Of a stretch of DNA of 64,000 nt, positions 8,914-17,882 are shown one piece after another. Every line of letters starts with the position of its first letter. Position 1 is the first letter of the stretch. The translations under genes were made by a program, and so were the position numbers. The notes below the pieces were generated by a model. The model saw nothing but the letters and a program-made list of their open reading frames with translations. It did no database searches and was not told where the DNA came from. This DNA is from Candidatus Koribacter versatilis Ellin345 (GTDB taxonomy: Bacteria > Acidobacteriota > Terriglobia > Terriglobales > Acidobacteriaceae), in assembly GCF_000014005.1 (NCBI RefSeq), contig NC_008009.1, forward strand, positions 4,526,001-4,590,000. Reading direction: 5' to 3'.

Positions 8914-10051
8914 TTTTGTAGCTTTGCGGGAACTGCAAATGAAGTTGCGGTCGCCTTTTGAGACGAGCTTTGGAACCACGGTGAACCGGCGCGTGCTGCT
9001 CGTGGAAGTGCGCTCGGAAGGCGCAACGGGGTGGGCCGAAATCACGACGCCCGAAGGGCCGTTTTACAACGCTGAAACCACTGACAGCGCTTGGCATGTA
9101 TTTCAGGATTTCATTGTGCCAATGGTACTCGGCAAGAGCGTGGAGCGAGCCGCTGACGCCACGCTGCTAATGCAAGGCATTCGTGGAAATGAAATGGCTC
9201 GGGCCGGCTTCGAGAATGCGCTCTGGGTAATTGAGGCCATCGCAAAACAACAGCCGCTCAGCAAGCTGCTCGGCGGTCAGCGCGAGGAGATCGCGTCTGG
9301 CGTGTCGCTGGGAATCCAGGCAGACACATCGGTCCTTCTCGAGAAGATTCAGCAAGAGCTTGAGGCTGGATACCGCCGCATCAAGCTGAAGATCAAACCG
9401 GGCATGGATCTCCAAGTTGTGCGCCAGGTGCGCGAAAAGTATCCAACGATCCCACTCATGGTGGATGCAAATTCTGCGTATCGGCTGGAAGATGCGCCGC
9501 TCCTGAAGGAACTCGACGCGTTCGATCTCATGATGATCGAGCAGCCGTTGAACTGGGACGACATCTACCTTCACTCACTTTTGCAGAAGCAATTGAAAAC
9601 TCCGATTTGTCTCGACGAATGTATCCACAACGCAGGCCATGCGCGGGCAGCGATTGAAATGCATGCCTGCGGGATCATCAACATCAAGCTGGGAAGAGTT
9701 GGCGGTCACAGCGAAGCACGGCACATTCACGACGTCTGCCTGCACCGCAACGTTCCCGTGTGGTGCGGCGGGATGCTGGAGTCCGGCGTAGGGCGCGCAC
9801 ACAACGTTGCAATGAGTGCCCTTCCTGGATTCGTGCTACCCGGCGATGTCTCCGCGAGCCGCCGTTACTGGGAAGAAGACATCATCGAACCGGAGATTGA
9901 GGTGCGCAGCAACGGCACCATTCCGGTGCCAAAAACGCCGGGGCTCGGATACGAAGTGAATGAAGATCGCGTAAAGCGACTGACCGTCCGGGAGCAGGAA
10001 TGGCGGGCGACATCGGAGGTTCCTGTCGGTGCTCTTCCGAATAGCGTGTAG
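8903..10051 (+). CDS. N-acylamino-acid racemase / o-succinylbenzoate synthase (enolase superfamily)
   Basis: A 382-residue enzyme of the MenC type 2 / NSAR-OSBS family, full length. The acid-base Lys pair is in IKLKIKPG (about 161 and 163). Metal ligands are in VDANSAY (Asp about 188), IEQPL (Glu about 213) and LDECI (Asp about 236). The second catalytic Lys is in INIKLGRVGG (about 262). These positions match those of characterised NSAR enzymes. No other menaquinone genes are nearby, while a GNAT transferase overlaps its start and an amino-acid permease and a DD-carboxypeptidase/D-aminoacylase gene follow. Racemisation of N-acylamino acids is therefore more likely than menaquinone synthesis, although both activities can occur in one protein. 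Confidence 0.88.
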   Translation: MRIDFVALRELQMKLRSPFETSFGTTVNRRVLLVEVRSEGATGWAEITTPEGPFYNAETTDSAWHVFQDFIVPMVLGKSVERAADATLLMQGIRGNEMARAGFENALWVIEAIAKQQPLSKLLGGQREEIASGVSLGIQADTSVLLEKIQQELEAGYRRIKLKIKPGMDLQVVRQVREKYPTIPLMVDANSAYRLEDAPLLKELDAFDLMMIEQPLNWDDIYLHSLLQKQLKTPICLDECIHNAGHARAAIEMHACGIINIKLGRVGGHSEARHIHDVCLHRNVPVWCGGMLESGVGRAHNVAMSALPGFVLPGDVSASRRYWEEDIIEPEIEVRSNGTIPVPKTPGLGYEVNEDRVKRLTVREQEWRATSEVPVGALPNSV

Positions 10052-10054
10052 TAG

Positions 10055-11419
10055 TCAGTCTTTGGCTTGGCGTTTGGAGCGTGCGTTCCAGATGAAGTAA
10101 ACCGGAGCGCCCGCGAGCACCAGACCCAAGCCGACAGCCGCACGCGCAGGTTGCGCGATGACGGTGTTGACCACGAGCGCAGTCGCTGCAAGCACGAAGA
10201 GGATGGGAGTAACGGGATATCCCGGAACGCGATAGGGCCGCTCGGCATCGGGCTCGCGCCGACGGTAGACGAACACGGCGAGTGCGCCGAATGCGTAAAA
10301 GATCCAACCCGTGAAGATGACATAGGTGAGCAATTGTTCGAACGTTCCGGAGACAGCCAACACGATCGACCAGGCGCAACCGGCGATGACTGCAAAGGCC
10401 GGCGTTTGGTAGCGAGGATGCACTTCGGCCAGTTTGCGGAAGAAGACGCCGTCCTGCGCCATGGCGTAATAGACGCGTGGACTGGTGAGGATCAAGCCGT
10501 TCGCCGCGCTGAACATGGAAACCAGGATCGCGAGCGAAATCAGTTTGGCGAAACCCGGTCCAAGCACAGCGCCAATCGCATCGGAAGCTACACGGTTCGA
10601 GGCAGCCGCCCCGCCTGCGCCCAGCGCCGCGAGATACCCAAGGTTAGCGAGAACATAGACACTCACCAACACAAGGCTTCCGACAAGCAGTGCGCGCGGG
10701 AACGTCTTTTGCGGATCCGCGATCTCTCCCGCACTGAAGGTGCAGTACTGCCAACCTTCATACGCCCAGAGCACGCTGATCATGGCGAGGCCGAAGCCGC
10801 TGTAGAGCGTCCCGGTTTGGGTGGTGGTGGCCGTCACGGTGGCGGAACTGTGACCTCCAAGCGCGAAGAGCACAACGGTCATTGCGAGAATGGCCGCAAC
10901 TTTCAGCGCGGTTGCGACGTTCTGCACATTCGCACTCTTGCGCGTCCCGATCACATTAATTACGCCGACGACCACGATCATCGCGGAAGCGACGATTTTC
11001 GCTTCGATATCGTTCAGCGGCACGATCTGTCGCAGATATGTACTGAAGGCGACCGCCAGGGTCGCGACCGAACCACTGCTCATCATGAAGAACAACGCCC
11101 AGCCGTACAGAAATGCGAGCGGGCGGCCAAAGCAATCGCGAAGGTAAACGTAGAGTCCGCCGGCTTGGGGCTTCATCGCGCCGAGTTCGCCGTAGGTGAG
11201 CGCGCCCATCAGCGAGAGAAGTCCGCCGAGGAGCCAAACTGCGAGTGCGAGGTCCACGCGGTTGTGCACGTTGCGAAGCACCGGGCCGGGAACAAGAAAA
11301 ATGCCGGAGCCAATCACGGTGCCAACGATGAGCAGTACGACGTCACGAAGAGTCAGGGTGCGCAGCAGCGGCAAGAAATTGTCCTTCGAATGACGAACGT
11401 TGTTTGCGAAGTGACGCAC
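10055..11419 (-). CDS. APC-superfamily amino acid permease
   Basis: An inner-membrane transporter of about 454 residues with 12 predicted helices. The first has the family signature VGTVIGSGIFLVPGPVL, and later sequence includes GELGAMKPQAGGLYVYLRD and WAYEGWQYCTFSAGE, as in LAT/APC-type amino-acid permeases and exchangers. The stop lies four bases after the racemase stop, in convergent orientation. An ATG or alternative start could be taken as far up as 11623, but that would overlap the DacB fusion gene; GTG at 11419 starts just before the conserved region and is a compromise. In this setting it could import or exchange amino acids handled by the neighbouring enzymes; specificity is not visible. 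Confidence 0.85.
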   Translation of the reverse strand: MRHFANNVRHSKDNFLPLLRTLTLRDVVLLIVGTVIGSGIFLVPGPVLRNVHNRVDLALAVWLLGGLLSLMGALTYGELGAMKPQAGGLYVYLRDCFGRPLAFLYGWALFFMMSSGSVATLAVAFSTYLRQIVPLNDIEAKIVASAMIVVVGVINVIGTRKSANVQNVATALKVAAILAMTVVLFALGGHSSATVTATTTQTGTLYSGFGLAMISVLWAYEGWQYCTFSAGEIADPQKTFPRALLVGSLVLVSVYVLANLGYLAALGAGGAAASNRVASDAIGAVLGPGFAKLISLAILVSMFSAANGLILTSPRVYYAMAQDGVFFRKLAEVHPRYQTPAFAVIAGCAWSIVLAVSGTFEQLLTYVIFTGWIFYAFGALAVFVYRRREPDAERPYRVPGYPVTPILFVLAATALVVNTVIAQPARAAVGLGLVLAGAPVYFIWNARSKRQAKD

Positions 11420-11486
11420 AGGGTAACAGAGGTTCGCTTTTCTAAGAAATTTGAATTGGGTTGAACATAACTCTTCGAGGTATTTC

Positions 11487-14400
11487 ATGAAGCGTTTCAG
11501 GATATTGCTACCGGCCTTCTTCTTGGCGACCACGTGGGTCAGCGCGCAGGCTCCCTCCGATCTCGCACAGCGCGTTGAAGAGATCATGACGCGCCCGGAG
11601 TTTGCGCATGCCACATTTGGCATGCAGTTCTATTCACTGAAGAGCGGCAAAGTGGTTTATGAACTGAACGCTCAGAAGCTCATGGTGCCGGGCTCGACCA
11701 CGAAGCTGTTTACCGAGGGCACAGCACTCGAGACGCTCGGTGCGGACTATCGCTTCCATACGCGGATTTACCACACCGGCACGCTCAAATCGAATGGCAC
11801 GCTCGAGGGCGACATCGTGCTGGTCGCGAGTGGCGATCCCAACTTGTCTGGACGCATTCAACCAGATGGAACGCTCGGTTTCGAAAATGAAGACCACAGT
11901 TATGGCGGCGTCGATAGCCGTGGCGTCGGCTCGGATCCGCTGCTGGTGATCCGCGAATTTGCGCAGCAGATTGCGAGCAAAGGCGTGAAGCGCGTGAAGG
12001 GCCGGGTGCTGATTGACGCGCGGCTGTTTCCGCAGGGGACGCGCGAACTGGGCACCGGCGTTGTGATGTCTCCGATCGTTGTGAACGACAACCTGATTGA
12101 TGTGATCGCCACTCCTGGAGCGACCGAAGGCGCACCCGCGCAACTGAAAATTGCGCCAGAAACTTCCTATGTGCGGTTCGTGAACAAGGTCACGACGGGC
12201 AAGACCGGTTCCAAACTCGAGTTCGATTACTCCGATCCGCAGCCTGGGCCGAATGGTTCGCAAGTCGTCACGGCAACGGGGAGCCTGCCATTGGGCAAAC
12301 CGGTAGGGATGGTTTCGTATCCGGTGCCGGATCCCGCGCGTTACGCCCAAGTGGTTCTGAGCGAGGCACTCCGCTCGCAGAAGATCGAAGTAGAAATTCC
12401 TGCCAACAATGATGCCGATTTCAAAGCGCTCGAACCGTCTTACAAGCCAGAGAACCTACTTGCCGAACACGTGTCGCCTCCGCTGAGTGAAGAAGTGAAG
12501 ATCACGCTGAAGGTCAGCCAGAATCTGCACGCGAGCATGACGCCGTATCTGCTTGGCGCACTCGCTGGTCACGCCACCAAGGACATCGATCAAGCTGGCT
12601 TTGATGTTGAGCACGATTTTCTGTCGAAGGTCGGGCTCGACCTTACCGCGGCCTCGCAGAGCGATGGCGCTGGCGGAAACGCATTTTTCACGCCTGACTT
12701 CGTCGTGAAGTATCTCGTCCATATGGCAAGCAGCAAAGATGCCGCGCTGTTCCGGCGCGGGTTGCCGATTCTTGGCCGCGACGGGACCCTCGCGAAGATT
12801 GAAACTGATTCTCCCGCAGCCGGACACGTTTTCGCGAAGACCGGCACGTACTTCGTATCGGATGCGCTGAACAAGAATCTTCTGGTCACTGGTAAAGGGC
12901 TCGCCGGCTACATGGAAACCAGTGGCGGCGATGAACTAGCGTTTGCGATTTACGCGAACAACGTTTCTGTGCCGATGGATTCCGAGCAGGCACAGAAGAT
13001 CGTAGGTGGCGCGCTGGGCGAGATCGCATCCGCTGCATACGCCTCCGCTGGAAGCGGGGCGCAAGCTGCGTCCTCTGGTGCATCCGCTGAGTACGACGTT
13101 CTGATTCGTGGCGGGCATGTGATCGATGGCAGCGGCAACCCATGGATCGCTCAAGACGTGGCGATCAAAGGCGACCGCATCGTCGCTCTCGGGAAACTTG
13201 GAAACGCGACGGCAAAGCGCACGATCGATGCGACCGGCCTCGTCGTGGCACCGGGATTCATCGACATGCTGGGGCAGTCGGAGTTTCAACTCGTCATCGA
13301 CAATCGCTCTTTCAGCAAACTCTCACAGGGCATCACGACTGAGATCACGGGCGAAGGACAATCCATCGCCCCGCAGAATGAACGTACGCTGGCGCCACTG
13401 AAACCGTTGGAAGATCAACTTCATTTCAAAATCGATTGGACCGACCTGGACGGGTACTTCGCTCACCTGGAGAAATCCGGCACGCCGATCAATATCGGCA
13501 CATACGTTGGCGCGGCACAGGTGCGCGAGGCAGTGATTGGAGAAGATGACCGCGTTCCGACTGCGCAGGAATTGGAAGCAATGAAGCAGTTGGTAGCGAC
13601 CGCAATGCAGCAAGGCGCATTCGGTATGTCGACGGCGCTGATTTACCCTCCCGGCCACTACGCCAAGACCGACGAACTGATCGAACTGTCGAAGGTGGTG
13701 TCGCAGTATGGCGGTATCTACGCATCGCACATGCGCAGTGAAGGCAGCTCCGAAATCAAAGCGATCGAGGAAGCTCTGCGCATCGGACGCGAAGCCAATG
13801 TGCCGGTCGAAATCTTCCATTTGAAAGTGGTCGGCGCACCGCGCTGGGGCACCATGCCAAAGATCGTGGACATGATCCAGACCGCACGCGACGCGGGTCA
13901 GGATGTGCGCGCGGATATGTATCCCTACGTCGCCGGAGGCACGGCACTCGCCTCAGCGCTGCCGCCTTGGGTTGCGGATGGAGGAATGCAAAAGCTGCTC
14001 GAGCGCCTGCATGACCCTGCGGTGCGTGCGCGCATCACTCGAGAGATTGAAGCCGGTGATCATCCCGATTGGGAGAATCTGTATTTCGACAGCGGCGGCG
14101 CCAAGGGCGTACTCGTCACGGGAATCACGAACAAAGACCTGAAAGACATCGACGGAAAAACGATCGCGCAGATCGCAGGGATCCAGAAGAAGAAACCACT
14201 CGATGCGCTGATGGATCTCGTGATCGCCGACAAGGCGCAAACGGGGGCACTCTACTTCATCGCCAACGAAAAAGATCTTCAATACGGACTCAAGCAGCCA
14301 TGGACGAGCATTGGTCTGGATGCGGGCGAACTTTCACTCGACGGTCCCCTGTTTGATCCGCATCAGCATCCGCGCGCATTCGGTTCGATGCCGCGCTTCC

Positions 14401-14717
14401 TCGGTCATTACGTTCGCGACCTTCACCTTATGAGCATGGAGCAAGCGATTCGAAAGATTACCTCGATGCCGGCGCAGCGTGAAGGATTGCATTATCGCGG
14501 ACTGATCAAAGAAGGCTTCTTCGCGGATGTCACGATCTTCGATCCAGCGACCATCCTCGACAAAGCTACCTATGAAGACTCAGTGAAACCGTCGGTGGGA
14601 GTGAAGTACGTTCTCGTCAACGGCCAACTCGAGTTCGCAGATGGAAAGGTGACCGGAGTGATTGCAGGCAAACCGCTTCGTGGCCCAGGTTGGAAGCCTG
14701 AACCAAACGCGAAGTAG
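11487..14717 (+). CDS. Fusion: PBP4-type DD-carboxypeptidase (DacB) + D-aminoacylase-like amidohydrolase
   Basis: One uninterrupted 1,076-residue frame. After a signal peptide (MKRFRILLPAFF...VSAQ) comes a peptidase S13 domain (about 20-520) with STTK at 70-73, SQSDGAGG near 390 in the place of the SxN motif, and KTGT near 450. An Ala/Ser/Gly linker (about 520-535) leads to a COG3653 amidohydrolase domain (about 536-1070) that begins YDVLIRGGHVIDGSG. In this half the usual HxH metal motif after APGFID is replaced by MLGQS, and the usual Cys position reads TGEGQS. His in ASHMRSEG (about 747) and EIFHLKV (about 776) and Asp in IGLDAGE (about 943) are kept. Both halves would act in the periplasm, releasing or processing D-amino-acid compounds. 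GAGG lies seven bases before the ATG. Confidence 0.85.
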   Translation: MKRFRILLPAFFLATTWVSAQAPSDLAQRVEEIMTRPEFAHATFGMQFYSLKSGKVVYELNAQKLMVPGSTTKLFTEGTALETLGADYRFHTRIYHTGTLKSNGTLEGDIVLVASGDPNLSGRIQPDGTLGFENEDHSYGGVDSRGVGSDPLLVIREFAQQIASKGVKRVKGRVLIDARLFPQGTRELGTGVVMSPIVVNDNLIDVIATPGATEGAPAQLKIAPETSYVRFVNKVTTGKTGSKLEFDYSDPQPGPNGSQVVTATGSLPLGKPVGMVSYPVPDPARYAQVVLSEALRSQKIEVEIPANNDADFKALEPSYKPENLLAEHVSPPLSEEVKITLKVSQNLHASMTPYLLGALAGHATKDIDQAGFDVEHDFLSKVGLDLTAASQSDGAGGNAFFTPDFVVKYLVHMASSKDAALFRRGLPILGRDGTLAKIETDSPAAGHVFAKTGTYFVSDALNKNLLVTGKGLAGYMETSGGDELAFAIYANNVSVPMDSEQAQKIVGGALGEIASAAYASAGSGAQAASSGASAEYDVLIRGGHVIDGSGNPWIAQDVAIKGDRIVALGKLGNATAKRTIDATGLVVAPGFIDMLGQSEFQLVIDNRSFSKLSQGITTEITGEGQSIAPQNERTLAPLKPLEDQLHFKIDWTDLDGYFAHLEKSGTPINIGTYVGAAQVREAVIGEDDRVPTAQELEAMKQLVATAMQQGAFGMSTALIYPPGHYAKTDELIELSKVVSQYGGIYASHMRSEGSSEIKAIEEALRIGREANVPVEIFHLKVVGAPRWGTMPKIVDMIQTARDAGQDVRADMYPYVAGGTALASALPPWVADGGMQKLLERLHDPAVRARITREIEAGDHPDWENLYFDSGGAKGVLVTGITNKDLKDIDGKTIAQIAGIQKKKPLDALMDLVIADKAQTGALYFIANEKDLQYGLKQPWTSIGLDAGELSLDGPLFDPHQHPRAFGSMPRFLGHYVRDLHLMSMEQAIRKITSMPAQREGLHYRGLIKEGFFADVTIFDPATILDKATYEDSVKPSVGVKYVLVNGQLEFADGKVTGVIAGKPLRGPGWKPEPNAK

Positions 14718-14734
14718 AGACGTAAAAGGCGAAC

Positions 14735-15889
14735 TCAGAAATCATCCGCGTCGACTTGTTCTGAGGCGCTCACCAGGTTGAGCGCCTGATTATCCTGCTC
14801 TTCACAGCGCGGGAGGACGATATGCACAACCGTCCCCCCGCCTTTGGCGGGCGAGATCGCCAACATGTGCGATCCTTTGTAGAGATGGTCGAGCCGCTCG
14901 CGAGTGTTTCGCAGGCCGGTGCCGCCGTTCTTGCCATTCGTTTTGGCCGGCAACCCTCTGCCGTTGTCCCTTACCCAAAGCTCCAGGTTCCCATCTCTGG
15001 CTAATGCATCGATTGCGACGACGAGTCCATTGGAAGTCTGTGACATGCCATGCTTGACCGAATTTTCTACGAGCGGCTGCAGCAGCATGGTCGGCACCAT
15101 GCAGCAATAGAGCGAGTCTTGGACGTCGATGGTCAATTGCAAACGCGACGGAAACCGGAGCTGCTCGATCGAGAAGAATGTTTTCGTAAATTCAAGCTCT
15201 TCGGCGAGCGTGTGCGTATTGCTTCGCATTCCACCAATAATTTCGCGAAGGAGGTCCGCGATGCTAAACAGCATTCTCTCGGCCGCATCGGGATCGGCGT
15301 GAATCAACTCGGCGGCCGTATTCAAGCAGTTGAAGAGGAAATGCGGCTGCAGTTGCAACCGGAGCATCTCGATCCGGGCTTCCGCGGCCGCCCGACGCAT
15401 TTGCTCTTCAGCAAGCGCTCTACGCTGGGCCTCGCTCTTGGACCACATGAGTTGCGCCAGGACGACCACCGAGAGATAGGCCGTAACGCCCTCACTGTGG
15501 AGGCTGTATAAGAACATTCGCCAGGCCAGATCCAAGCTCGCCGACGCAATTTCACCCGTGAACTGATTACGCACAGGATAGAGCGCCATGCGAAGCACGG
15601 TATGAGCGGCAGTGAATAGCACCATTCCAGCCGCGTGGATACCCACGAATCGAAGCCAATTGGATTTCTGCAGCACAATCCGGCTGGAGGCGACGAAAAC
15701 GAATGGCGTAAGAAACGCGTCAATCCAGCAATTCAACAGATGAAGAAGTTCGATCTCCCGTAGCGAGGTCGGATGCCCGGCTGCGAAGTGCCAGGCATAG
15801 TTCGACCCGCCGTAGAGGAGAGAAAATGCTGTCCACGCCGTGAAGCTCACTGCCCACAGACGCCAATCCTTCAGGCGGACGGTTTGCAA
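14735..15889 (-). CDS. LytS/YehU-type sensor histidine kinase
   Basis: A 384-residue kinase. About four to five hydrophobic helices occupy residues 10-160. A His_kinase domain follows with the phospho-acceptor in QLQPHFLFNCLN (His about 182), and then an HATPase domain with the N box NSVKHGM and DNGRGLP. This class has no separate HisKA dimerisation helix pair and works with LytTR regulators. The ATG at 15889 is four bases after the stop of the response-regulator gene, so the pair is a single operon with the regulator first. The signal is unknown; kinases of this class often sense envelope or small-molecule cues through the membrane part. Confidence 0.9.
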   Translation of the reverse strand: MQTVRLKDWRLWAVSFTAWTAFSLLYGGSNYAWHFAAGHPTSLREIELLHLLNCWIDAFLTPFVFVASSRIVLQKSNWLRFVGIHAAGMVLFTAAHTVLRMALYPVRNQFTGEIASASLDLAWRMFLYSLHSEGVTAYLSVVVLAQLMWSKSEAQRRALAEEQMRRAAAEARIEMLRLQLQPHFLFNCLNTAAELIHADPDAAERMLFSIADLLREIIGGMRSNTHTLAEELEFTKTFFSIEQLRFPSRLQLTIDVQDSLYCCMVPTMLLQPLVENSVKHGMSQTSNGLVVAIDALARDGNLELWVRDNGRGLPAKTNGKNGGTGLRNTRERLDHLYKGSHMLAISPAKGGGTVVHIVLPRCEEQDNQALNLVSASEQVDADDF

Positions 15890-15892
15890 GGG

Positions 15893-16657
15893 CTACACCC
15901 TGGTTCCCGAACGAGTCATGGAAAGCATGCGTTGCAACGCATCGCGGTAGGTCCTTGTGAGAGTGACTTTCGTGCCGAAAATCGTGGTGATCGAATACTC
16001 TCCATGGCACGTCGGTTCTAATTCCTGAACGAACGAGAGATTCACAATCTCAGACCGATTGACTCGAAAGAACCGACGCGGGTCAACGCGACATTGGATC
16101 CGCGTCATGGTTTCGCGAATGATGTAAGACTTCCCGGCGGCATACACGATGGCATAATTTCCGGCCGCAGAAATTCGTTCTACTTGCCCCGGATCCAGCA
16201 TCACAAACTTTCCATCCGTCTTGATCAGGATCCGCTCGTAACGCGAAGCGTCCAGACCCGACCGGGCATTGGACGTGCCTACGGAATTGGCTGCGGTCTT
16301 GAGTTTCCCGACGGCCGCCGAAAAACGTTCCTGGCTGATCGGTTTCAGCAGGTAATCCACCGCGCTCGCCTCGAACGCGCGGACAGCGTACTCCTCGTAC
16401 GCCGTCGTAAATACCACCCAGGGAAGCGTAGGACCCTGGAAGGCATCGAGCACTCCGAAGCCATCCACTTCGGGCATCTGCACATCGAGAAACACAACCT
16501 GCGGACGAAGCTCGCAAATACTCTCGATGGCGCTTGCGGCCGACGAACACTCAGCAACCAGCGACAAGGAGGGCTCCTCCCGCACCAGACGAGAAATCCG
16601 TTGCAGCGCGAAGGGTTCGTCGTCCACGGTGATCACCCGAATGGGCGCAGGGCTCAC
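15893..16657 (-). CDS. LytTR-family response regulator
   Basis: A 254-residue regulator with a receiver domain (about 5-120) and a LytTR DNA-binding domain (about 150-250). The receiver has acidic residues in VDDEP, phospho-Asp in VVFLDVQMPEVDG (about 57), Thr in FTTAYEEYA and Lys in YLLKPI. The LytTR part reads ISAAGNYAIVYAAG and FFRVNRSEIVNL. Start is GTG at 16657, with GGGGG eight bases before it. It is co-transcribed with the LytS-type kinase that follows. LytTR domains typically bind pairs of short repeats; the upstream region carries several inverted repeats that are candidate targets. Confidence 0.92.
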   Translation of the reverse strand: MSPAPIRVITVDDEPFALQRISRLVREEPSLSLVAECSSAASAIESICELRPQVVFLDVQMPEVDGFGVLDAFQGPTLPWVVFTTAYEEYAVRAFEASAVDYLLKPISQERFSAAVGKLKTAANSVGTSNARSGLDASRYERILIKTDGKFVMLDPGQVERISAAGNYAIVYAAGKSYIIRETMTRIQCRVDPRRFFRVNRSEIVNLSFVQELEPTCHGEYSITTIFGTKVTLTRTYRDALQRMLSMTRSGTRV

Positions 16658-16721
16658 GATTTATCCCCCAAGGAACGGCACAGAGACTCGAATCTCGCCG
16701 CACTTGATGCGAACGATAGCA

Positions 16722-16817
16722 GGTTTCGGAAACCGTTTAAAAGAATCCGGGTTCCATTCCAACCATTCCGTGACGGAATGGCCTGTGAACGGGACAGAGC
16801 GGACTTTCCGAACGGAA
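16722..16817. promoter_or_regulatory. Cluster of TTCCG/CGGAA palindromes upstream of the LytTR operon
   Basis: The 212 bases between the TPR gene and the LytTR regulator contain three inverted repeats with related half-sites: GGTTTC-G-GAAACC (16722-16734, perfect), CCATTCCGT-G-ACGGAATGG (16763-16781, perfect, 9+1+9) and TTCCG-AA-CGGAA (16806-16817). A direct CCATTCC copy lies next to the second at 16754-16760. The similarity of the cores suggests a multi-site operator, possibly autoregulatory. No functional data support it. Confidence 0.45.
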
Positions 16818-16869
16818 GTGAGAATGAAGGGACTAAACCGGTGGCCTTTCCCCATCATGAACAGCAGAC

Positions 16870-17739
16870 CTAATGGGCCTTCTTGCGGTAGATAAAGTCG
16901 TACTCAACCGACCAGCTTTTCCCGTCATCGGTTGATGACTGCGAGAATTGCCGCACGCTCCCGTCCGGAAACTTCGAAAAGGTCAGGTGTCTCATCAACT
17001 TTCCACCATCTTTGCGGGGTTTCACCAGTTCGTAGCGCATCTCGCCCTCACGGAGGGTGCCGATGAAGTAGTTGGTTGAGCCGTTATCTTCCACCCAGAA
17101 CTGCTCCCACGCCTTCCTTGCCGGGTCGTATTTGTTAAAGCTCTTCCCTTGACCGCCGGTGGTGTCAGTCCAATTTTCGAGTACGACGCAATTCTTGAGA
17201 ATCAACTCGATTTTGCTGTCTCCGACTTTCTGGCTTCCGCCAAACACTTCCCACTCACCAAGCCAGAAATCCAACTGACGGTACTCAGGATGTGCCGTCG
17301 CGTCCATGCACGGCTCGATAAGAGCCTGTTCACGTTGGGCTAACGCGTCGAAACGGCTGTCGCCAACGAGCTTGGCGAAATCGGGATCCCGTCCGATGGG
17401 TGCAGCCAGACCGGCCGCCACAATCGTTTGCAAAAGCTCTATGGCCTTGTCTTTTTCTCCCGCTCCGGCGTAGGCGACGGCGAGATTGTATTTCCCGAGG
17501 ATCGCATCGTACCCGTGCTCGAGTGCATTGCTGTAGGCCGTGATCGCCTCGCGGTCCTTTCCGCCCTGGTGGTAGGAATTGCCAAGTTCCACCCACGCAT
17601 TTGGGTCTGTGGGATTGTTCTTGACCTTCGCTTGTAGCGAATCGATGTCTGCGCCAACTGCTTGAGGCACTGCGAACAAACGCACACATAACACAACGAT
17701 CACGGCAAGATACCGCAGACCCGGCCGCTCGCAATTCAT
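16870..17739 (-). CDS. Secreted TPR protein with C-terminal DUF1579-like domain
   Basis: A 289-residue exported protein with a signal peptide ending near AVGADID. Two to three TPR-like repeats follow (about 35-115, NPNAWVELGNSYHQGGKDREA and LGKYNLAVAYAGAGEKDKAIELL after a NNPTDP start). The C-terminal lipocalin-like domain (about 140-285) begins HPEYRQLDFWLGEWEVFGG and ends in a beta-rich region. Such C-terminal domains appear in many uncharacterised acidobacterial secreted proteins. GGGAGG six bases before the ATG at 17739 decides this start over longer upstream options. The gene lies downstream of the second Oar-like receptor but a terminator separates them. Function is unknown. Confidence 0.8.
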   Translation of the reverse strand: MNCERPGLRYLAVIVVLCVRLFAVPQAVGADIDSLQAKVKNNPTDPNAWVELGNSYHQGGKDREAITAYSNALEHGYDAILGKYNLAVAYAGAGEKDKAIELLQTIVAAGLAAPIGRDPDFAKLVGDSRFDALAQREQALIEPCMDATAHPEYRQLDFWLGEWEVFGGSQKVGDSKIELILKNCVVLENWTDTTGGQGKSFNKYDPARKAWEQFWVEDNGSTNYFIGTLREGEMRYELVKPRKDGGKLMRHLTFSKFPDGSVRQFSQSSTDDGKSWSVEYDFIYRKKAH

Positions 17740-17821
17740 AGGTGCCTCCCAATCAGGGAAGCATGGCACGAGAAAAACACTGTGGTTAGGCAGACGTGAC
17801 GGACAGGAGCGGAAACGGGGC

Positions 17822-17856
17822 AGAAAAGAAAAGTGGGGAGGAGATAGGTCCTCCCC
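17822..17856 (-). terminator. Rho-independent terminator of receptor 2
   Basis: An eight-bp stem (GGGGAGGA/TCCTCCCC, 17835-17856) with a six-base loop is followed on the minus strand by a T-rich run (17822-17833). It lies about 27 bases after the receptor stop codon. Confidence 0.85.
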
Positions 17857-17882
17857 AGAAGCTTCTGAGCGATTACGACCGC

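Noticed and set aside
8903-10051. Menaquinone synthesis role (menC) for the enolase-superfamily gene
   Set aside because: No other men genes are in the neighbourhood, and the coupled GNAT gene favours the N-acylamino-acid racemase role. Dual activity is not excluded.
10067-11464. A 465-codon plus-strand frame
   Set aside because: Opposite the amino-acid permease, whose helices and signature are clear; the plus-strand product is highly charged without domains.
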